DNA of 5,142 nt from Sphingobacteriaceae bacterium. GTDB lineage: Bacteria; Bacteroidota; Bacteroidia; B-17B0; Aurantibacillaceae. Under the pieces are notes generated by a model. That model did not search any database. It was given only the letters and a program-made list of their open reading frames with translations, and had not been told where the DNA came from. Shown one piece after another: positions 1 through 5,142 of this stretch (the first letter of the stretch is position 1; each line of letters starts with the position of its first letter). Where the stretch lies: contig JAHEYE010000252.1 of NCBI GenBank assembly GCA_023251695.1, forward strand, positions 1 through 5,142, given 5' to 3'. Both the position numbers and the translations under genes were made by a program.

Positions 1-156
1 GAAATTAGTGCGCTATGGGGCCGATGGGATCATTACTAATAAGCCCGATGTGGCAAGGAGTGTAATAAAAAAATAGTGTCTTTGACTTAAAAGCATACCC
101 AAATCTATCTTTAATATTGTTTTTGATCCCTAATTGGAGCAAATTTTGTTTCGTCT

Positions 157-192
157 GATACTTTTTGCACCGCCAAAAAGTATCCAAAAAGC
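157..192 (+). repeat. Hairpin-forming dispersed repeat, copy 1
   Basis: GATACTTTTTG (157-167) and its exact reverse complement CAAAAAGTATC (174-184) are separated by the six bases CACCGC. This gives an 11-bp perfect stem, followed by CAAAAAGC (185-192). The same plan, ACTTTTTG, a short loop, CAAAAAGTAnCCAAAAA, occurs in reverse orientation at 495-532, so this is a repeated unit and not a one-off palindrome. Such A/T-rich hairpin repeats scattered between genes resemble REP-like elements. The family name is unknown to me. A terminator role is unlikely because the hairpin is not followed by a run of T. Confidence 0.65.
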
Positions 193-212
193 TCTTGATT
201 CCTGAAGGTGAT

Positions 213-237
213 TTTTGCGCAGGAGGCAGGCGCAAAA
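213..237. repeat. GC-rich inverted repeat
   Basis: TTTTGCGC (213-220) and GCGCAAAA (230-237) form a perfect 8-bp stem around the nine-base loop AGGAGGCAG. It lies between the arms of a wider inverted repeat (TTGATTCCTG at 195-204, CAGGAATCAA at 305-314). A further 8-bp pair (245-252 with 284-291) also lies inside those arms. Compared arm to arm, the left arm carries this hairpin as extra sequence that the right arm lacks, as if it had been inserted. Function unknown. Confidence 0.45.
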
Positions 238-444
238 CCACGGACAAAGCTGTATCGTTAAATGCTCAAATACAAGACTTGCTCAGCTTTGCCGCTATCA
301 CTAACAGGAATCAACACTCCGGTAATCATTTTGGTTAGACAGAGTTCACATTCCCAATTCAATCTATACTTAATTCATTTTTGTATTCTTCCATATCCTC
401 TTAACGATTGAATGAAGAGTTTGTGTAGGAACGCGGGTCAGCCT

Positions 445-490
445 GGAAATCTGCGCTAAGCGTGTAGCCTGTGCGGGGAATCAGATTTCC
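445..490. repeat. Inverted repeat with 28-base loop
   Basis: GGAAATCTG (445-453) pairs perfectly with CAGATTTCC (482-490). The 28-base loop between them includes a small internal palindrome (CGCTAAGCG, 454-462). It directly adjoins repeat copy 2 (495-532) and may be part of the same element. No coding or regulatory role can be read from the sequence. Confidence 0.45.
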
Positions 491-494
491 TTGA

Positions 495-532
495 CTTTTT
501 TGGTTACTTTTTGTGTCAAGACAAAAAGTGAC
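495..532 (-). repeat. Hairpin-forming dispersed repeat, copy 2
   Basis: Read on the minus strand, this is a diverged copy of the repeat at 157-192: ACTTTTTGT, loop CTTGAC, ACAAAAAGT, then AACCAAAAAAG. The 9-bp core stem (506-514 with 521-529) is perfect. On a plus-strand transcript it extends to 12 bp (503-514 with 521-532) through one U-G wobble. The asymmetric AnCCAAAAA tail points inward, towards copy 1, so the two copies bracket 157-532 as imperfect terminal inverted repeats. The unit ends three bases before the tRNA terminator. Confidence 0.6.
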
Positions 533-534
533 AT

Positions 535-563
535 AAAAAACCCCGACATTAATGCCGGGGTTT
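535..563 (-). terminator. Rho-independent terminator of tRNA-Arg
   Basis: On the minus strand, immediately after the tRNA, AAACCCCGGCAT pairs with ATGTCGGGG and is followed by six Ts (complement of 535-540). The left and right arms fall at 551-563 and 538-550. One stem position (546 with 555) is a stable G-U wobble in minus-strand RNA but would be an A-C mismatch in plus-strand RNA. That asymmetry assigns the terminator to the leftward tRNA transcript. Its stem starts only 3-6 bases past the tRNA 3' end. Confidence 0.85.
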
Positions 564-566
564 CAG

Positions 567-640
567 TGGTCACGTAGGGAGTCGAACCCCAAACCTTCGC
601 ATCCGTAGTGCGATGCTCTATCCAGTTGAGCTACGTAACC
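567..640 (-). tRNA. tRNA-Arg (anticodon ACG)
   Basis: The minus strand folds into a complete 74-base cloverleaf. The acceptor stem is GGTTACG with CGTGACC (one T-G wobble). The D arm is GCTC/GAGC with a GG-containing loop, and the anticodon stem is TCGCA/TGCGA. The anticodon loop is CTACGGA with anticodon ACG (complement of 604-606). The variable loop is AGGTT, and the T arm is TGGGG/CCCTA around TTCGACT. The discriminator base is A and CCA is not encoded, so it must be added after transcription. ACG reads arginine CGN codons once A34 is converted to inosine, a step done by TadA in bacteria. The gene has its own promoter (655-684) and terminator (535-563), so it is a single-gene transcription unit facing away from the protein genes. 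Confidence 0.97.
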
Positions 641-654
641 TTAATTTTGAGGGG

Positions 655-684
655 CAAATATACAACTTTTTCTTTATCGGTAAA
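655..684 (-). promoter_or_regulatory. Bacteroidota-type promoter for tRNA-Arg
   Basis: Minus-strand TATATTTG (complement of 655-662) matches the TAnnTTTG -7 element of the Bacteroidota primary sigma factor exactly. Eighteen bases upstream is TTTA (complement of 681-684), a three-of-four match to the TTTG -33 element. Transcription would begin about 8-10 bases before the mature tRNA 5' end at 640, a normal short leader. Confidence 0.75.
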
Positions 685-816
685 AATGCCCTTAAGGCCA
701 TCCTTTGATGCTGTCACGCCTAATAAAACTCATGTAAGAAATACCCGGAAAATTAACTAACTTCAACTGTTCTTTGTACGTACTAGTTAATAAAGCTCTG
801 CTTTAAAATAAAGGGA

Positions 817-2841
817 ATGAAACATTTCAAAATAACAGTGTTCTTCTTTCTTTTGCTCGCGTTACAATCCAATGCGCAGATTAATGCCTTTATTATTGAT
901 GAGGCCGAAAAGACAATTGCCAAAAATCATCAGCCTCTTTTCAATAAAGCACGTTTATCATTTGAGAATGATTTATATCTTGAAGCACTTCCTCCGCTCG
1001 ATTCGCTTCTTAAATTATATCCGGATAATGTATCCGTAATTTATCTTACGGCCATTTGCCGTACTTATAACGAAGAATCCAAATCAAGCAGCATTCCTCT
1101 TTTCCTTAAAATAGAAAAAAGCAAAGCACAACTCGAGTATTTTAGTTACAACATCGGATACGCTTACGAACAAAACGACAGCACTAAACAAGCCGATAAA
1201 TATTTTGTTTCTTTTATTTCGGAAGAATCCACCAAATCAAAACCTAATAAACAATTAGCAGATCAGGCAGCAAGACGGATTGCTAATATTAAAATGCTTG
1301 ATGCTATCAAAACAAAAGTGAATCTAGCTGATATTAAAAATATCGGTTCACCTGTTAACACCGAAGCATCAGAATACGGTCCGCTTATTCCATCCGACGA
1401 ATCTTTCATGGTTTATACTTATCGCGGGAAATTATCAAAGGGCGGAAAACAAAATCTTGCCAAAACAAAAATGGAAGGACCGGCCAAAAAAGAAGAAGGT
1501 CTTTATTTTGAAGATGTGTTTATCACCAATAAAATAAACGATACCGCTTGGTCGAAACCCAATCCTATAATGAGCATAAACACAACGCTGCACGACGCAG
1601 CAGTAACACTTTCGGCCGATGGTACCCAGTTGATCATTTACAAAAATATAGGAAAAGGAAATGGCGATCTGTATTTAAGTAAACTTGAAGGTAAAGTATG
1701 GACCGTTCCGAAATACCAGAAAGGATTAAACTCAGACCACTGGGACGGCAGTGCTTGTTTTTTTCCGGATAAGAAGCATATGATTATCTCCAGTGAAAGA
1801 AAAGGCGGTTATGGCGGAAGGGATCTATACATAGCCGAAAAAATTGCGGAAGATACATGGGGGAACATCGTTAACATGGGAAAAGAAATTAATTCGCAGT
1901 ACGATGAGGATGCACCATTTATTACTGCGGACGGGAAAATTTTATTCTTCGCCACCAACGGAAAACTAAGTTCCGGAGGCTACGATATTGTTAGAACCGA
2001 TTTTAAAAACGGTGTTTGGTCGGCCCCCTATAATTTAGGCAAACCTATTAATTCGGATAATGATGATAAATATTTTATTGTTACCGGCGATGGTAAGAAG
2101 GGCTATTTCTCTTCTTTCTTAAAAGGCGGCAAAGGCGATCAGGACATTTATTCGATTGAACCGGGCATTCCTGGAAAACCGATTGCCTTAGTGCAGGTAA
2201 CCGGAAATGTAACCATCAATAAAAAACCCGGCGACGCAAGCATTGAAGTGAAATCACTCATTAATTCAAAATTCAAAACACAGAAAATTAATTCCAACGC
2301 ATCAACCGGTAAATTTTTAATTAATCTTCCTTCAGGCGACGAATATGTTTTAACTTTTACGGCGGCTAACTTAGCAGCTCAAACAAAAACAGTTCATACA
2401 GTTGGCATTGATTCCTTTATTCAGATAAACGTAATTGCTGATTTTTACGATGATGTTTATGCAAAAGCATTACAGGCAAAAAGCGATAGTTTATCAAAAG
2501 CGACAGCAGCACTTAATTCTGGATTCAGCTATGCCGAATTTTTAAGCAAGAACGGTGAGGCCATAGTTGAAGGCTTGAGTTACAGGATACAAGTGGGTGC
2601 ATTCAAATTCCAGGAAAATTTCAATTACACCTACATTTTGGGCTATGGTAAAATTGAGAAAAACAAATATGAAGACGGCATTAACCGTTTTACCATCGGT
2701 AATTACGTCAGATTTATAGACGCACATAAACATCTTGATCTGATCCGCGAAGAAGCAATGAAAGACGCCTTCCTTATCGCTATTTACAAAGGCAAGAAAT
2801 ACTACCTTTCGGAGTTAATGAAGATGGATATCTTTAAATAA
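817..2841 (+). CDS. Exported TPR / PD40 beta-propeller protein with C-terminal SPOR-like domain (PorE-like)
   Basis: The product is a 674-residue periplasmic protein, probably peptidoglycan-binding. Residues 1-20 form a signal peptide (basic start, FFFLLLAL core) likely cut at SNA/Q. There is no lipobox cysteine. Residues about 35-160 are helical and TPR-like (SFENDLYLEALPPLDSLL). Residues about 184-450 hold five PD40/WD40-like blades: strands of the type EDAPFITADGKILFF recur near 186, 260, 309, 364 and 415, each followed by a DLY/DIY-type strand (GGRDLYIAEK near 333, GDQDIYSIE near 440). Residues about 457-545 resemble a carboxypeptidase-regulatory-like (CRD) domain. Residues 587-665 look like a SPOR-like domain (YRIQVGAF, DGINRFTIGNY, KDAFLIAIYKGKKYYL). 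PorE of the type IX secretion system has TPR, propeller and CRD followed by OmpA_C, so this is a relative with a different C-terminal module. Its partner and exact role are not known. An in-frame TAG at 784-786 makes the ATG at 817 the first possible start. AAGGG lies too close to it for a normal ribosome site. Confidence 0.85.
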   Translation: MKHFKITVFFFLLLALQSNAQINAFIIDEAEKTIAKNHQPLFNKARLSFENDLYLEALPPLDSLLKLYPDNVSVIYLTAICRTYNEESKSSSIPLFLKIEKSKAQLEYFSYNIGYAYEQNDSTKQADKYFVSFISEESTKSKPNKQLADQAARRIANIKMLDAIKTKVNLADIKNIGSPVNTEASEYGPLIPSDESFMVYTYRGKLSKGGKQNLAKTKMEGPAKKEEGLYFEDVFITNKINDTAWSKPNPIMSINTTLHDAAVTLSADGTQLIIYKNIGKGNGDLYLSKLEGKVWTVPKYQKGLNSDHWDGSACFFPDKKHMIISSERKGGYGGRDLYIAEKIAEDTWGNIVNMGKEINSQYDEDAPFITADGKILFFATNGKLSSGGYDIVRTDFKNGVWSAPYNLGKPINSDNDDKYFIVTGDGKKGYFSSFLKGGKGDQDIYSIEPGIPGKPIALVQVTGNVTINKKPGDASIEVKSLINSKFKTQKINSNASTGKFLINLPSGDEYVLTFTAANLAAQTKTVHTVGIDSFIQINVIADFYDDVYAKALQAKSDSLSKATAALNSGFSYAEFLSKNGEAIVEGLSYRIQVGAFKFQENFNYTYILGYGKIEKNKYEDGINRFTIGNYVRFIDAHKHLDLIREEAMKDAFLIAIYKGKKYYLSELMKMDIFK

Positions 2842-2961
2842 TGTCATTTATTGCGTCATTCTTTTTAAATCGAGTGCTTTTTATCTCGTTACCAACATTT
2901 CAACCTTGACAAAATTCGCTATTAACTTTCTTCTGTGTCACTGTAAATTGTTTTATATGAT

Positions 2962-2969
2962 TAGCTTTG
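2962..2969 (+). promoter_or_regulatory. Probable -7 element upstream of first DUF1361 gene
   Basis: TAGCTTTG matches the Bacteroidota -7 consensus TAnnTTTG exactly and lies 36 bases before the ATG at 3006. No good -33 TTTG is found; ACTG at 2940-2943 sits at the right 18-base spacing but matches only its last two bases. Just downstream, TAAACTT (2973-2979) and AAGTTTA (2984-2990) form a 7-bp inverted repeat around TTTT, at or just after the expected transcription start. It could be an operator or a 5'-end hairpin. Confidence 0.55.
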
Positions 2970-3005
2970 AACTAAACTTTTTTAAGTTTATTACAATTTT
3001 ACAGC

Positions 3006-4325
3006 ATGAAGGCTATTGAAAATCTTATAACCCGTTTTTTTGTCGGTCTTTTTCGTTTATTAAAATCTGATTTAAGCGAAGACCATCTTGCCAAAATATG
3101 TAAAAGGTATATTCTGCCAATGATTTCATTTTCGGCTGTGGTTGGGGTGATTATTGTTGTAAGGATAACGACTGCCGGAACACCGGAATCCAATTGGTCG
3201 GGGCTTATATCTAATTTACGTTCGGGCATTACACCGGCAATAATCGCAATTTTACTTCTTGTATTTCATAACTTACTTAATTCAAAAATTTTCTGGGTAG
3301 TTACACTTGTTTGGGTCGTGTATTATCCTAACTCTTCCTACATGATTACTGACTTGAACTGGAACGACTGGCTGCCAAAAGGAGTTTTCATGCCAAGCGA
3401 GATTCAGACTCCTGCTGATGAATTAACTATTGAAACAAAACTCATAAAAGATAAACCGCTATTAAATATTTATTCGGGCAACATTAAGGATTCGAACTGC
3501 ACTATCGGCGCCCATCCTGTTTTGCTTCACCTTTTTACATCTTATCAGGATGCAGGATTTGAAGATAATGGTTTAGATTCGGCCGGACTTGCCATTCTAC
3601 TTCCGGTTCTGGAAAAAGAGCTAACCACATTGGTACATCTGGACATTAACGGTGATTCGCTTCTAAACAAAATCAGAAATAAAGATTCTGCTTTAAATGA
3701 AATCAGGTTTATTTCTAAAAACCCTACCGATTATGTTCTGATTGATTATGTTGTTCAGTGCTACAGGAAAATAAAAGTGGCCTGCTTTGAAGATTCCAGC
3801 CGTCAAGCACAGGACAAAATTATATTTGCAATTACTAATAAAAAAATAGCTTTGCTTATGCACATCCGGAAGGATTGGATTAATTTTGATGTTGCGCAAA
3901 AAAAATATGATTCGAACAAAATGCGTTATATCGAACAGTTAACATTCAACACCCTAATATTATTTTCGATTGCCTTACTATCCATTTTTTATGGGCACAT
4001 CTCACTTAAAATCATGTTTTATTTGTTCAGGAAAAAATATTCGGACCGTTTTGCGCGTATAGCTGTAGGGATCACAATAATTGCAAGCGGCTTTGCTTTT
4101 TACATGGGCCGGATGGTGATTTCCGGAATACAACATGGAAATGGTTTAATGTATACCTCGGATTTGTTCAGCAAACCCATGCTCATTATTGAAAATACCT
4201 ACAGGGCCCTCTTCCCCATTGCCGAACATAAAAATGCCTATTTTATGATTCTACTCTTCATTATTCTTCAATACATACTTATGAATCTGATGGAAAAACA
4301 CGACGATGAAGATTTAAACGCGTAA
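3006..4325 (+). CDS. DUF1361-family membrane protein with large periplasmic insertion
   Basis: The protein has 439 residues and its function is unknown. It is recognised as DUF1361 by WVVYYPNSSYMITDL (103-117), the SLK-ending membrane segment at 314-335 and GFAFYMGRM (362-370). These line up with the next gene and with the PNxxYxxTDL and YxGR signatures of the family. Membrane segments are predicted near 35-53, 74-90, 94-108, 315-338, 348-368 and 410-428. The positive-inside rule (KxxKR before segment 1, FRKKYSDRFAR between 4 and 5) puts both ends in the cytoplasm. Between segments 3 and 4 lies a region of about 196 residues (118-313), predicted periplasmic, where the neighbour has only 17. 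It is hydrophilic with mixed charge, has three cysteines (165, 252, 260) and shows no domain I recognise. The usual family length is near 220 residues, so the insertion and a roughly 30-residue N-terminal extension explain the doubled size. An in-frame TAA at 2973-2975 leaves ATG 3006 as the first start. No Shine-Dalgarno is visible. Confidence 0.85.
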   Translation: MKAIENLITRFFVGLFRLLKSDLSEDHLAKICKRYILPMISFSAVVGVIIVVRITTAGTPESNWSGLISNLRSGITPAIIAILLLVFHNLLNSKIFWVVTLVWVVYYPNSSYMITDLNWNDWLPKGVFMPSEIQTPADELTIETKLIKDKPLLNIYSGNIKDSNCTIGAHPVLLHLFTSYQDAGFEDNGLDSAGLAILLPVLEKELTTLVHLDINGDSLLNKIRNKDSALNEIRFISKNPTDYVLIDYVVQCYRKIKVACFEDSSRQAQDKIIFAITNKKIALLMHIRKDWINFDVAQKKYDSNKMRYIEQLTFNTLILFSIALLSIFYGHISLKIMFYLFRKKYSDRFARIAVGITIIASGFAFYMGRMVISGIQHGNGLMYTSDLFSKPMLIIENTYRALFPIAEHKNAYFMILLFIILQYILMNLMEKHDDEDLNA

Positions 4326-4326
4326 G

Positions 4327-4338
4327 CTAAACGTTTAG
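4327..4338. repeat. 12-bp perfect palindrome after the first DUF1361 gene
   Basis: CTAAACGTTTAG begins one base after the TAA stop at 4323-4325. As RNA it could form only a four-pair hairpin with an ACGT loop, and the downstream sequence has only short T runs, so it is a poor terminator. As DNA it is a symmetric site that a dimeric regulator could bind. Its CTAAAC half also occurs at 2972-2977, inside the inverted repeat ahead of the first DUF1361 gene. The role is unproven. Confidence 0.35.
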
Positions 4339-4396
4339 GTTTTCGTTATTAACACTTTTGTTCTGAAAAAATGAGCATTAATTTCGGTCATGTCTA

Positions 4397-4426
4397 TTTG
4401 AATTTTAAATATAATACTTAGGTTTG
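4397..4426 (+). promoter_or_regulatory. Bacteroidota-type promoter for second DUF1361 gene
   Basis: TTTG (4397-4400), an 18-base spacer and TAGGTTTG (4419-4426) match the TTTG / TAnnTTTG consensus, with spacing within about one base of the usual 19. Transcription would start near 4430-4433, leaving a leader of roughly 15 bases before ATG 4446. The stretch TAGGTTTGAACTA (4419-4431) differs by a single base from the one at 2962-2974 ahead of the upstream paralogue. Confidence 0.7.
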
Positions 4427-4445
4427 AACTACTCTATTCCCACTG

Positions 4446-5142
4446 ATGTCCGGTTTTAAGATTCCCAAATACATAAAACTAATATTTTATCTTACTCTGA
4501 TTAATTTCGTGATGCTCTGGATAAGGAACCTCATCGTAGGAGAGCATGTTTTTCATTTTCTTAAATCAAATCTTTTTTCAAGCTTTATACCGCTGGTTAT
4601 TGCGGTTCTTCTCAGCCGGTTCAACAACAAAATAAACAATTTTGTTTTTTGGATTACAAGTTTTGTCTGGTTCATCTTTTATCCGAACTCACCTTACATG
4701 ATCAGTGATTTAATTCACAATTCACTTGTACCCGATACAAATACAGATCCCAACATGGTAATTTTTGATACCTTAATTGTATTTTCAATTGCCATGCTTT
4801 CTGTGTATTATGGCTTTACTTCTCTCAAACTTATGTACTCGCTTTTTAAAATCAGATACAATAAAAAAATTGCTAGAATCTCCATCGGGATTTCCTTATT
4901 ATGCAGCGGGCTAGGTTTTTATATGGGCCGAATTTTATCTTCAGGTATGTCACTCAACGGAAAACCTTTGTGGAACGGAAAATTTTACTCCTCCGAATTT
5001 TTCATGGACCCCTTACAGGTGATTGAAGGCACCTGGAGTTCTTTATGGCCCATAAGCGAAAACCTTAATGCCTATTATATGATGATCTTATTTGTTATTG
5101 TTCAATGTCTGGTGCTGGTAATGATGAAAGACATGAGTGACA
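4446..5142 (+). CDS. DUF1361-family membrane protein, 3' end cut by window
   Basis: An open frame runs from ATG 4446 through the last base with no stop; 232 codons are seen. The product carries the DUF1361 signatures WFIFYPNSPYMISDL (75-89), IFDTLIVFSIAMLSVYYG (106-123) and GFYMGRILSSG (157-167). Its membrane segments correspond one for one to those of the upstream gene, near 10-27, 46-58, 66-80, 107-130, 143-163 and 209-226. Only residues 90-106 separate segments 3 and 4, the compact form usual for the family. Identity to the upstream paralogue is 10 of 15 over the PNS motif and 15 of 22 over the start of segment 4. The last visible residues (MMKDMSD) align near the tail of the paralogue, so only a few codons are probably missing. 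An in-frame TGA at 4425-4427, inside the promoter, fixes ATG 4446 as the first start. Function is unknown; the six-helix layout suggests an inner-membrane protein. Confidence 0.85.
   Translation, partial: MSGFKIPKYIKLIFYLTLINFVMLWIRNLIVGEHVFHFLKSNLFSSFIPLVIAVLLSRFNNKINNFVFWITSFVWFIFYPNSPYMISDLIHNSLVPDTNTDPNMVIFDTLIVFSIAMLSVYYGFTSLKLMYSLFKIRYNKKIARISIGISLLCSGLGFYMGRILSSGMSLNGKPLWNGKFYSSEFFMDPLQVIEGTWSSLWPISENLNAYYMMILFVIVQCLVLVMMKDMSD

Larger units (their letters stand above)
1..566. other. Gene-free, repeat-rich intergenic region
   Basis: No convincing protein gene is seen in this stretch. The only sizeable open frame is on the minus strand (247 to 5). It would need a TTG start, and its first part is simply a reading of hairpin repeats (FLDTFWRCKKY is encoded by the 157-192 repeat). 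The stretch holds several perfect inverted repeats: 157-167 with 174-184, 213-220 with 230-237, 195-204 with 305-314, 245-252 with 284-291, and 445-453 with 482-490. It also holds a second, opposite copy of the first hairpin at 495-532. This density of inverted repeats is typical of dispersed non-coding repeats that collect between genes. It lies on the 3' side of a tRNA gene, but no second copy of the tRNA 3' end is visible, so an integrated element is not supported. Confidence 0.7.

Noticed and set aside
5..247. Minus-strand open frame of 80 codons
   Set aside because: It needs a TTG start, its N-terminal half is translated from two hairpin repeats (213-237 and 157-192), and it shows no domain, signal peptide or ribosome site. 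Such frames arise wherever these repeats occur.
1..640. Integrative element inserted at the tRNA-Arg 3' end
   Set aside because: No repeat of the tRNA 3' sequence, integrase or mobility gene is visible in the window, and the tRNA terminator directly follows the tRNA.
769..776. GTTCTTTG as a -7 element for the PorE-like gene
   Set aside because: Only the TTTG half matches TAnnTTTG, and no TTG/TTTG is found about 19 bases upstream; the promoter of this gene is left uncalled.
2542..2733. Minus-strand open frame inside the PorE-like gene
   Set aside because: It lies opposite the well-supported SPOR-like coding region and has no features of its own.
2868..2888. CGAG / CTCG hairpin as terminator of the PorE-like gene
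   Set aside because: The stem is only four base pairs with a ten-base loop and no following T run.
2999..3229. Minus-strand open frame over the start of the first DUF1361 gene
   Set aside because: It is antisense to the N-terminal membrane segments of a supported gene, with no recognisable product.
3693..3899. Minus-strand open frame inside the DUF1361 insertion
   Set aside because: The plus-strand frame is continuous with conserved DUF1361 sequence on both sides; the antisense frame has no support.

Overview
The window looks like a chromosomal segment of an AT-rich member of the Bacteroidota. Three observations support this. Promoters match the TTTG / TAnnTTTG consensus of that phylum. The starts lack a well-placed Shine-Dalgarno sequence. 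The largest gene encodes a periplasmic protein of the TPR / PD40 beta-propeller / carboxypeptidase-regulatory-like type common in Bacteroidota. Genus cannot be read from this window. There is no phage, CRISPR, transposase or other defence gene.

Layout: positions 1-566 contain no credible protein gene. They carry several inverted repeats, including two diverged copies of one hairpin-forming repeat in opposite orientation (157-192 and 495-532). Next comes a minus-strand tRNA-Arg(ACG) at 567-640, with a promoter to its right (655-684) and a rho-independent terminator to its left (535-563). On the plus strand, 817-2841 encodes a 674-residue exported protein with TPR-like, beta-propeller and CRD-like parts. 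It resembles PorE of the type IX secretion system but ends in a SPOR-like domain instead of OmpA_C. Two tandem plus-strand paralogues of the DUF1361 membrane family follow: 3006-4325 (439 aa) and 4446 to the window edge (232 aa seen, 3' end cut off).

The three protein genes share a strand but probably do not form one operon, because the gaps are 164 and 120 bp and each DUF1361 gene has its own promoter-like sequence. The two DUF1361 promoters share 12 of 13 bases around the -7 element, which suggests duplication of the whole unit or shared regulation. The first DUF1361 protein has about 180 extra residues, predicted periplasmic, between its third and fourth membrane segments, where the second has a 17-residue loop. 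The points most worth following up are that insertion, the SPOR-for-OmpA exchange and the inverted repeat pair beside the tRNA. I see no strong case for a wholly new multi-gene system here.
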